Origin: an uncultured delta proteobacterium
Lineage (GTDB): Bacteria > UBA10199 > GCA-002796325 > 1-14-0-20-49-13
DNA length: 14,205 bases
Assembly (NCBI GenBank): GCA_903868375.1
Contig: CAIPVD010000331.1
Location: 1-14,205 of the forward strand
Direction: 5' to 3'
Shown one piece after another: positions 7,470 through 13,472 of the stretch (position 1 is the first letter of the stretch; each line of letters opens with the position of its first letter). A program made the translations under genes and the position numbers. The notes beneath the pieces are model-generated. The model saw only the letters and a program-made list of their open reading frames with translations, did not search any database and was not told where the DNA came from.

Positions 7470-8683
7470 GAATACTTTTCTTAACGCAGTGGTTCACTCC
7501 AGAACCTAATTTCATAATATCTCTTGCCAAGGGGCTTAAGAAACGCGGCCATCACGTCGAAGTGCTGACAGGCTTCCCTAATTATCCCGGTGGCAAGGTA
7601 TATAAAGGCTACAAGATAAGGTTTTGGCAGAAAGAGGAAATAGAGGGTTTGCCCGTTGTCCGTGTGCCTTTATATCCGAGCCACAGCCATTCCAGGATCG
7701 GAAGAATACTTAATTATTTTAGCTTTGCGATCTCCGCTGCCATAATGGGTAGCTTCCTTACTGGAAAATATGATGTCATATATGTTTATCATCCGCCGAT
7801 CACAGTTGGGATACCTGCAATTTGGCTCGGCTTTATAAAAAGGATCCCATTCGTTTATCACATCCAAGATATGTGGCCCGATAGCGTTAAGGTGTCCGGC
7901 ATGATGAACAACGGATTTGCACTTGGGCTTGTCGATAAATGGTGTAATTACGTCTATAAAAAGGCCGCAAAGCTTGTCGTGATATCGCCGGGATTCAAGC
8001 AATTATTGTGTGAGCGCGGTGTCCAGGAAGAAAAGATCGAGACGGTGTATAACTGGTGTGACGATAGCAATATATTCCGTAAGAAGAAGGATGAAGTAGC
8101 TGCTGCAAAATTAGGTTTCTCTGGTAAGTTCAATATTATTTTTGCCGGCACGATGGGAAAAGGCCAGGCCTTGGATGCAGTATTGGATGCGGCAAAGATG
8201 CTTAAGAGCGAATGCCCAGAGATCCAATATGTATTCGTTGGAGATGGGGTTGAATCTGAAAGGCTTAAAAAGAGGAAAGAGGAAATGGGACTGGGCAACG
8301 TTATCTTCCTCGACAGAAGGCCGATGTCGGAAGTTGCTGAAATTCTTTGTTTGGGCGACGTTCTGCTTGTCCATCTTAAGGATGATCCTCTATATAGGAT
8401 AACGATACCTGGTAAAACGCAGGCATATATGTCCACCGGAAAACCCATTCTTATGGGAGTTAGAGGGAACGCTTCCGATCTGGTGGCGCAAGCTGGCGCT
8501 GGTTTATCGTGTGAGCCGGGAAATCCTCGCAGCATCGCGGACGTTTCAAAAAAGATGTTTGCCATGCCCAAAGAAGAACTTGAAAAGATGGGTGATAACG
8601 GGCGTGAGTTTTACTCAAAGAATCTTTCGTTGGACGTTGCCGTTGGTAAGTTTGAACGCATGTTTGAATCCATAAAGAGATAG
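7466..8683 (+). CDS. Glycosyltransferase, WbuB/WcaI-like GT4
   Basis: This 405-residue protein has the hallmarks of the WbuB/WcaI group. The N-terminus is MRILFLTQWFTPEP, followed by GFPNYPGGKVYKGY (36-49), YVYHPPITVGIPA (106-118) and HIQDMWPDS (132-140). The donor domain shows FAGTMGKGQALDAVLDAA (226-243), VFVGDGVESERL (256-267) and IPGKTQAYMSTGKPIL (314-329). That last block is the P-x-K-x-x-x-Y form of the donor loop, with Gln319 in place of the usual glutamate. WbuB of E. coli O-antigen loci is described as an N-acetyl-L-fucosamine transferase, but no complete UDP-L-FucNAc gene set is visible here, so that specificity is not assumed. The segment at 86-98 and the stretch around 112-124 are hydrophobic and may give membrane association. 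It is coupled to the SDR gene upstream by ATGA. Confidence 0.9.
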   Translation: MRILFLTQWFTPEPNFIISLAKGLKKRGHHVEVLTGFPNYPGGKVYKGYKIRFWQKEEIEGLPVVRVPLYPSHSHSRIGRILNYFSFAISAAIMGSFLTGKYDVIYVYHPPITVGIPAIWLGFIKRIPFVYHIQDMWPDSVKVSGMMNNGFALGLVDKWCNYVYKKAAKLVVISPGFKQLLCERGVQEEKIETVYNWCDDSNIFRKKKDEVAAAKLGFSGKFNIIFAGTMGKGQALDAVLDAAKMLKSECPEIQYVFVGDGVESERLKKRKEEMGLGNVIFLDRRPMSEVAEILCLGDVLLVHLKDDPLYRITIPGKTQAYMSTGKPILMGVRGNASDLVAQAGAGLSCEPGNPRSIADVSKKMFAMPKEELEKMGDNGREFYSKNLSLDVAVGKFERMFESIKR

Positions 8684-8699
8684 ATGATAGATGACAGAT
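8679..8699 (+). repeat. Three 7-nt direct repeats across a stop/start junction
   Basis: GATAGAT, GATAGAT and GACAGAT follow head to tail. They cover the TAG of the WbuB-like gene (8681-8683) and the ATG of the next gene (8691). A decoy ATG at 8684, in another frame, opens a five-codon reading frame ending with TAA at 8699-8701. The number of repeats would set the spacing of this junction. It may be chance. Confidence 0.5.
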
Positions 8700-9647
8700 A
8701 AAGATTTGATATATAACTGTTTTGATCCAAAGCATGAGGTCAGTATCCAGGGCCTGTTTGAGGCAAGCTTTTCGAGAAAGATGTCCAGCGCAGTATGGCG
8801 ATGGCGTTTTCTAAATAACCCTCATGGTGCCGCCATTATCGATCTTGCATGGGATAAAGAACTTTTGGTAGGCCATTATGCCGTTTCAAAGTGTCGATTG
8901 AAGATGGGAGATAGGGAATTCTTGTCCGGCCTTTCAGGTACCACGATGACACATCCCTCATACAGAGGGTTGGGGCTTTTCCCAAAGTTGGCAGAGAAGA
9001 CCTATGCGAGAATGTCCAAAGATGGATTGGTTGGCGTATGGGGATTCCCAAACGTTAATTCTCACAGGGGATTTGTTAGGGACCTGAAATGGATGGATAT
9101 ATATGAGATACCGACCTTTCGCCTGCGCCTCTCTGGTTCCGCTACTGTTGCAGGCGATATTGATGGAGTGAGCGAGGTCTCAATTATCGATGAAAGTTTC
9201 GATGATCTTTGGGCGAGGGCGAATTTATCGCACAAGCTTCTTGTCAAGCGAGACGCTTCCTATTTGCGATGGCGCTATTTTGCCAATTTGGAAGGCAAAT
9301 ACAGGGCTATGGTACTGTCTGAAAATGGTAAATTGCTTGGTTACGCTATTTTTAAAAGATACGAGAACGAAATTCAGATCGTGGATATGTTAACGATGCC
9401 GGATATTTCTATTGGCAAGAGGCTTGTGCAGCAGTCTATCAATGTCGCTGTCAAAGAGGGATGTTCTGCCGTAAGTATGTGGTTAAATGTTAACGATCCG
9501 CTTCATCACACATTAGAGCAGATCGGTTTTCGCGATGATGCCCCGATAACTTATTTCGGTGGCCGCGTGTTCGATGAATCACAAGGAAACATTTTTTACG
9601 ATTATAAAAATTGGCACATAACTATGGGCGATTCCGATGTTTACTAG
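8691..9647 (+). CDS. GNAT-fold acyltransferase, large (318 aa) polysaccharide-locus type
   Basis: The protein has 318 residues and no membrane segment or signal peptide. The acetyl-CoA pyrophosphate loop is in THPSYRGLGLFPKL (87-100), a good R-x-x-G-x-x fit around Arg92-Gly95. GFPNVNSHRGFVRDLKW (118-134) matches the N-x-x-S-x-x-x-F-x-x-x-x-G/K-W pattern that ends the first GNAT module. YLRWRYF (191-197) and KLLGYAIFKR (214-223) begin a second, degenerate GNAT-like half, consistent with a tandem-GNAT protein. It probably N- or O-acylates a sugar in the cytosol; acyl donor and sugar are unknown. The start ATG 8691 has only a weak purine run (AAAGAGA, 8674-8680) upstream. It overlaps the priming-transferase gene by 11 nt, which suggests linked expression and perhaps modification of the first sugar. 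Confidence 0.78.
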   Translation: MTDKDLIYNCFDPKHEVSIQGLFEASFSRKMSSAVWRWRFLNNPHGAAIIDLAWDKELLVGHYAVSKCRLKMGDREFLSGLSGTTMTHPSYRGLGLFPKLAEKTYARMSKDGLVGVWGFPNVNSHRGFVRDLKWMDIYEIPTFRLRLSGSATVAGDIDGVSEVSIIDESFDDLWARANLSHKLLVKRDASYLRWRYFANLEGKYRAMVLSENGKLLGYAIFKRYENEIQIVDMLTMPDISIGKRLVQQSINVAVKEGCSAVSMWLNVNDPLHHTLEQIGFRDDAPITYFGGRVFDESQGNIFYDYKNWHITMGDSDVY

Positions 9648-10239
9648 GAAGATACAACTGGCGATAAAAAGGGCGCTCGATATTATCGTGTCGCTGGCTA
9701 TTCTGGCGGTGATGTGGCCCATTCTTTTGCTTATAGCGCTTGCGATCAAATGTACATCAAAGGGCCCGGCCCTTTTCTTGCAAGAACGGGTTGGATATAA
9801 TGCCAGGATCTTCCATATATATAAGTTCAGGACGATGAATCATGCTCCAGATCATAAGGCCATTGAATGGTCAAAGATCGAAGAGATGAGAATAACGAAA
9901 GTTGGCAAATTTTTGCGTGATTACGGCCTAGATGAATTGCCGCAGCTCATAAATATTCTTAAAGGGGATATGAGCATAATAGGGCCGCGTCCTCCACTTG
10001 CTATTTATCTTGGCAACTTTACGGAACGTCAGCGGACTATGTTCCGTATGCGCCCGGGCGTGCTTTCGCTCGCGGCCGTTAGCGGGCGAAGGTCCATATC
10101 TATGGACGAACGTACCGAGCTACATATGTTTTATGTCGACAATTGGTCTCTATCTATGGATGTGAAGATATTATGGAGATCGTTATCAGTTGTCTTGTTC
10201 AAGAGGGATGCATTTGAAAGTTCAGGGAGAAAGCCATGA
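9637..10239 (+). CDS. Priming phosphoglycosyl transferase (bacterial sugar transferase, PglC-sized)
   Basis: At 200 residues this matches the minimal monotopic phosphoglycosyl transferases such as PglC, not the larger multi-spanning WcaJ/WbaP forms. KRALDII (11-17) leads into one hydrophobic re-entrant helix (about 14-37) containing the Pro28 kink. Then come ERVGYN (50-55), YKFRTM (62-67), the catalytic Asp99-Glu100 dyad in GLDELPQLIN (97-106), and SIIGPRPP (113-120). These enzymes move a sugar-1-phosphate from a UDP-sugar to undecaprenyl phosphate and so start each repeat unit. Two departures from the consensus are visible in the C-terminal part: GVLSLAAVSGR (141-151) in place of the usual G-I-T-G-x-A-Q-V-x-G-R, and LHMFYV (162-167) where an aspartate normally follows the leucine. 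They may reflect an unusual sugar. Its gene ends in an ATGA overlap with the deacetylase gene. Confidence 0.92.
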   Translation: MFTRKIQLAIKRALDIIVSLAILAVMWPILLLIALAIKCTSKGPALFLQERVGYNARIFHIYKFRTMNHAPDHKAIEWSKIEEMRITKVGKFLRDYGLDELPQLINILKGDMSIIGPRPPLAIYLGNFTERQRTMFRMRPGVLSLAAVSGRRSISMDERTELHMFYVDNWSLSMDVKILWRSLSVVLFKRDAFESSGRKP

Positions 10240-10910
10240 AACGAAAAGTTCTTGTAGTGGCCGCACATTTAGATGATGAGGTGATAGGTTGCGGCGGAAC
10301 GATTGCCCGCCATGCGGCGTTGGGCGATGATGTTCAGGTCCTTGTCGTTACTCGCGGCGATCCGGAACTGTTTCCAAAAGACCTTGTAGATGCCATTTTT
10401 CGCGAAGGAGCCGAAGCGCATAAGGTCTTGGGAGTTACGAAGCTCCACTGTCTCGATCTTCCAGCGCCGAAATTAGATACTGTTCCGCAGTACAAATTGG
10501 TTGATAGTATCGAGAAGATATTCAGGTCGGTTCAACCGGACACCGTGTATATCCCGCACGCAGGCGACATTCATATGGACCACAGAGCCGTGCATCATGC
10601 GGCACTTGTTGCAGCTCGGCCGATCAACGGTTGTTCGATTAATAGATTATTATCTTATGAAACGTTGTCAGAGACCGAATGGGCGCCGCCATCTGCGGAC
10701 AATGCTTTTATTCCAACTGTTTTTATTGATATTTCGCAGTATCTCACGCGCAAAATAGAGGCGATGTCCTGTTATCGCAATCAGGTAAGGCAGCCGCCTC
10801 ATCCAAGGTCGCTTGAGACGATTGAAAGTCTTGCAAAATTGCGTGGCTCCACCGTTAGTTTGCGCGCGGCAGAGGCTTTTATGATCGTGCGTGAAATAAT
10901 CAAAAATTAG
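10236..10910 (+). CDS. PIG-L/LmbE-family zinc-dependent N-deacetylase
   Basis: The protein is 224 residues, the normal size for the PIG-L/LmbE fold. The first metal motif reads AHLDDE (10-15), where the family consensus is AHPDDE. His11 and Asp14 are the expected zinc ligands and Asp15 lies where the proposed general base is. The second motif, GDIHMDHRAVHHA (110-122), supplies His116 as third ligand within H-x-D-H. Family members remove N-acetyl groups from GlcNAc-containing substrates (GPI precursors, mycothiol and bacillithiol intermediates, antibiotic sugars). Here the substrate could be a nucleotide sugar or the lipid-linked sugar made by the priming enzyme, whose stop overlaps this start (ATGA). 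No signal peptide is seen, so it acts in the cytosol. A strong Shine-Dalgarno (AGGGAG, 10224-10229, 6-nt spacing) precedes the ATG. A GNAT gene follows after 9 nt, so deacetylation and re-acylation is an attractive inference. Confidence 0.9.
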   Translation: MKRKVLVVAAHLDDEVIGCGGTIARHAALGDDVQVLVVTRGDPELFPKDLVDAIFREGAEAHKVLGVTKLHCLDLPAPKLDTVPQYKLVDSIEKIFRSVQPDTVYIPHAGDIHMDHRAVHHAALVAARPINGCSINRLLSYETLSETEWAPPSADNAFIPTVFIDISQYLTRKIEAMSCYRNQVRQPPHPRSLETIESLAKLRGSTVSLRAAEAFMIVREIIKN

Positions 10911-10919
10911 AGGTGTACT

Positions 10920-11444
10920 ATGAATATTATTGGCGAAAAAGTTTTACTTAGAGCTGTTGAACAAGAAGATCTTCCAGTTTTGCGGGATCTTATGAATGAT
11001 CCCGACATTGAAAGTAAGGTCGTCGGCTGGTCGTTTCCGCTTTCTTCCCAGGAACACCATGGCTGGTTTAGCACGCTTAGAAACGATGATAAAACACTTA
11101 GATGTGTTATCGTTACGAACGAAAAGGTCACGATAGGCACATGTGTCCTATCAAACATCGATTGGAAGAACGGCCATGGTCGGCTCCATATAAAGATCTT
11201 AAAGCAGTATCAAGGTCATGGTTATGGAAAGGCGGCAATAGCCGCCATTGTGAACCATGGCTTCAAGGAGCTGGGGCTGAAATGTATCTGGGCAACGGCG
11301 CTTGAAGATAACGCCGCTTCAATTACTATGTTCGAAAAGTGCGGCTTTAAGAGAGAAGGTGTCATGCGATCTCGCGTGTATAAGGAAGGCCGCCGTCAGA
11401 ATGAGGTCATGTTGTCGGTGTTGGATGTCGAGCATCATGCATAG
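10920..11444 (+). CDS. RimJ/RimL-type GNAT N-acetyltransferase
   Basis: A complete single-domain GNAT of 174 residues. It starts with NIIGEKVLLRAVEQEDLP (2-19), the usual first strand and helix. The acetyl-CoA loop is QYQGHGYGKAA (96-106), matching Q/R-x-x-G-x-G/A. The end of the fold shows LEDNAASITMFEKCGFKREG (about 128-147), the N-x-x-S-x-x-x-(F/Y)-E-K-x-G-F block. This subfamily includes ribosomal-protein acetylases and sugar N-acetyltransferases such as PseH. The operon context favours a 4-amino-sugar or other nucleotide-sugar amine as acceptor, supplied by the deacetylase before it or the PLP enzymes after it (inference). GAGGTG at 10910-10915 lies 4 nt before the ATG and is a good ribosome binding site. 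It overlaps the following gene by 8 nt if that gene starts at 11437. Confidence 0.85.
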   Translation: MNIIGEKVLLRAVEQEDLPVLRDLMNDPDIESKVVGWSFPLSSQEHHGWFSTLRNDDKTLRCVIVTNEKVTIGTCVLSNIDWKNGHGRLHIKILKQYQGHGYGKAAIAAIVNHGFKELGLKCIWATALEDNAASITMFEKCGFKREGVMRSRVYKEGRRQNEVMLSVLDVEHHA

Positions 11445-12525
11445 TAAAATCGTCAAAGAGATAGGTAGCGAGTTTTGGATCGATAGCGAACCTTCGAAGA
11501 TAAACGGAGCGCCTGCTTGGCTTGCGGCCTATGGAAAAACATCGCTCTTTTCATCGGGCCGTGGTGCTATAACTTCTGTCTTGCAAGGCGCCAGAGATCG
11601 TGGCTTTGAGCGTGCCGTATTGCCATCTTATCTTTGCGAGGCGATGATCGTTCCGTTCGAAAGGGCAGGTTTCAAGATAGAATTTCATTCGCTTAATGCT
11701 TCTCTCGAGTGCGATATGGAAGAGATCAAAAAAATGTGCGCCCGCGAGCGTTCGATCTTATTCCACATGGGCTATTTCGGATTTGATACCAACTTGAATA
11801 TAAAAAAAGCGACCGGTGAACTCGAAAAACTTGGCACATTTGTTATGGAGGACATTACCCATACTCTTTTTAGCGATGTTTCATCAAGTGGCGCGCATTG
11901 TAAGGTGGCTAGCCTTAGAAAATGGATGGGACTTCCTTCTGGAGGTGCCGTATTTTGTGATGACGAAAATATCGTGAGATCGGGAAACATTGCTCATCAA
12001 AAGCTTGTCGATATCAGGCTGAAGGCCCTTTCACTTAAAGGCCGATTCATTGAAAATGGCGACGTTTTACTTAAGAAAGAATTTTTGGAGCTATTTGCGG
12101 AAGGTGAAAAAATATTAAATAATGATGTCAATGCCTATGCTATCGATCCTGTTTCCATGTCGATCCTTGGTGGCGTGAACATAGGTGAAATTAAGAGCAA
12201 GAGGAGCGCTAATTACGAACATTTGTTCAGAGAACTATCTTGCGTGAAATGGATACGGCCGGTGTTCGGTTCTCTTCCCGATAATGTTTGTCCTATCTTC
12301 TTTCCTTTCTTTTGTGAAAACGGGGAGAGGGACAAGATAAAGGCCATGCTTGTTGCGCATGACATCTATTGTACATCTCATTGGCCGTTGTATCATAAAC
12401 TGAACGGTAAATTAACCAACGATGTGACGCATCTCTACGACGACATGATCTCTATTCCATGCGATCAGAGATATGATCTTCAGGATATGAACAGGGTGGT
12501 TAGCGTTCTTAAGGAATATAAATGA
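11437..12525 (+). CDS. DegT/DnrJ/EryC1-type PLP-dependent aminotransferase
   Basis: The open frame begins as far back as 11302, but that region duplicates the GNAT gene in another frame. ATG 11437 gives 362 residues and an 8-nt overlap; ATG 11425 is the alternative. The fold-type I landmarks are SGRGAITSVLQGA (40-52; phosphate and substrate pocket), VLPSYLCEAM (61-70), FHMGYFGF (109-116), VMEDITH (136-142; Asp139 should contact the PLP ring nitrogen), and SLRKWMGLPSGGAV (159-172; Lys162 as Schiff-base lysine followed by the GG turn). The C-terminal domain is present (SHWPLYHKLNG and the SIPCDQRYD region, 314-336). These enzymes transaminate nucleotide-linked keto-sugars, commonly at C3 or C4, in the cytosol. 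A dehydratase-like SDR in the same operon could supply the keto-sugar. His142 replaces the common glutamine two residues after the acidic pair. There is no clear ribosome binding site, so coupling to the GNAT gene is likely. Confidence 0.82.
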   Translation: MHSKIVKEIGSEFWIDSEPSKINGAPAWLAAYGKTSLFSSGRGAITSVLQGARDRGFERAVLPSYLCEAMIVPFERAGFKIEFHSLNASLECDMEEIKKMCARERSILFHMGYFGFDTNLNIKKATGELEKLGTFVMEDITHTLFSDVSSSGAHCKVASLRKWMGLPSGGAVFCDDENIVRSGNIAHQKLVDIRLKALSLKGRFIENGDVLLKKEFLELFAEGEKILNNDVNAYAIDPVSMSILGGVNIGEIKSKRSANYEHLFRELSCVKWIRPVFGSLPDNVCPIFFPFFCENGERDKIKAMLVAHDIYCTSHWPLYHKLNGKLTNDVTHLYDDMISIPCDQRYDLQDMNRVVSVLKEYK

Positions 12526-13454
12526 TCATTGAGAAAAAACCTATTTTAGAGGCCGAATGTAAAAGGTCATATCATGCATATGCAAGTGCGCGCCTGGCAT
12601 TCAAGGCTTATTTGGCGTCACTTCATTTCACGCGTGAAGAAAAGGTCTTGCTGCCTGCTTACATTGGTTGGTCTTCCAGAGAGGGCTCTGGAGTATTTGA
12701 CCCCATCACAGAGCTATCGCTGCAACCAGAATTTTATAGATTGGACAATAAACTTTTTATCGACGTCGATGATTATAAAACGCTGATACTAAAAGGGGGC
12801 ATTAAGGCGGTAGTTATCATCCACTATTTTGGATTCGTTGACCCCAACTATAATGAGCTTGTTGCATTCGCTCATAAGAATAATGTGGCGGTATTGGAAG
12901 ATGAAGCTCATGCAATGCTTACGGACTTAGTTGGTGGAACGGCCGGAAGATTGGGCGATGCCAGCATATTTTCTCTGCATAAAATGCTGCCTGTAAGCAC
13001 AGGTGGAGTTTTGGTTTATAATGATGATGTTCGTGTTTCTTCGGATATTGTTAATAGCTCGTCATCGTTACCAATATTGTGGGAGTATGATCTTAAAAAA
13101 ATAGCGTCGAAGCGCCTGGAAAATACACGGGCCCTGGTGGAGCTGCTTCGTAAGTGCGGATCCGAGATCGATATCTTGCGCGTTCCCAAGAATGGGGAGG
13201 TGCCGCAGACCTTGCCGATCATCATAAAAAACGTATGCAGAGATAGATTGTATGAGCTGATGAACGAGTCCGGTTATGGCGTCGTTAGTTTGTATCACAC
13301 ACTTATAGACAGGCTAACGAAAGATGCTTATCCCGATTCCCATTATGTTGCGAGGCGTATATTGAACCTGCCGGTTCATCAAGATATCGAGGTTTCGAGG
13401 CTTCCACAAATGGTCGATACGTTGATGGACCATATCGCATCTCTCAAAGTTTAA
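12522..13454 (+). CDS. Short DegT/DnrJ/EryC1-type PLP enzyme, second of a tandem pair
   Basis: This protein is 310 residues, clearly shorter than the 360-400 usual in the family. The PLP core is intact: ASARLAFKAYLASL (21-34), KVLLPAYIGW (41-50), IIHYFGFVDP (99-108), VLEDEAHAML (124-133; Asp127 as ring-nitrogen contact), GDASIFSLHK (145-154; Lys154 as Schiff-base lysine) and VSTGGVLVYNDD (158-169). What is missing is length after about residue 175, where relatives carry the long helices joining large and small domains. A short C-terminal domain remains (VVSLYHTL at 254-261, NLPVHQDI at 282-289). It is probably a nucleotide-sugar aminotransferase or a PLP-binding partner of the preceding paralogue. 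The start overlaps that gene's stop (ATGA), and AAGGA at 12511-12515 gives a good ribosome binding site. No frameshift or internal stop is seen, so the shortness looks genuine and not like decay. Confidence 0.8.
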   Translation: MIIEKKPILEAECKRSYHAYASARLAFKAYLASLHFTREEKVLLPAYIGWSSREGSGVFDPITELSLQPEFYRLDNKLFIDVDDYKTLILKGGIKAVVIIHYFGFVDPNYNELVAFAHKNNVAVLEDEAHAMLTDLVGGTAGRLGDASIFSLHKMLPVSTGGVLVYNDDVRVSSDIVNSSSSLPILWEYDLKKIASKRLENTRALVELLRKCGSEIDILRVPKNGEVPQTLPIIIKNVCRDRLYELMNESGYGVVSLYHTLIDRLTKDAYPDSHYVARRILNLPVHQDIEVSRLPQMVDTLMDHIASLKV

Positions 13455-13472
13455 TCATCCTAAAAAATATTT

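Noticed and set aside
7954..8571. 205-codon open frame on the minus strand inside the WbuB-like glycosyltransferase gene
   Set aside because: It is fully antisense to a strongly supported gene, its product has no recognisable domain and is rich in Ser/Pro/Leu as expected for a shadow, and no ribosome binding site is evident.
7466..8683. Assigning the glycosyltransferase firmly as an L-FucNAc transferase (WbuB)
   Set aside because: Only the family resemblance supports it. No recognisable complete UDP-L-FucNAc synthesis set (FnlA/FnlB/FnlC) is present in the window.
10501..10758. 85-codon plus-strand open frame within the deacetylase gene
   Set aside because: It is an out-of-frame shadow of the PIG-L coding sequence, which carries intact zinc motifs.
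11302..11436. N-terminal extension of the first PLP enzyme back to 11302
   Set aside because: This stretch encodes the acetyl-CoA-fold end of the RimJ/L GNAT in another frame. The extension is Cys/Arg/Ser-rich and unlike any DegT N-terminus. A start at 11437 (or 11425) gives a normal protein.
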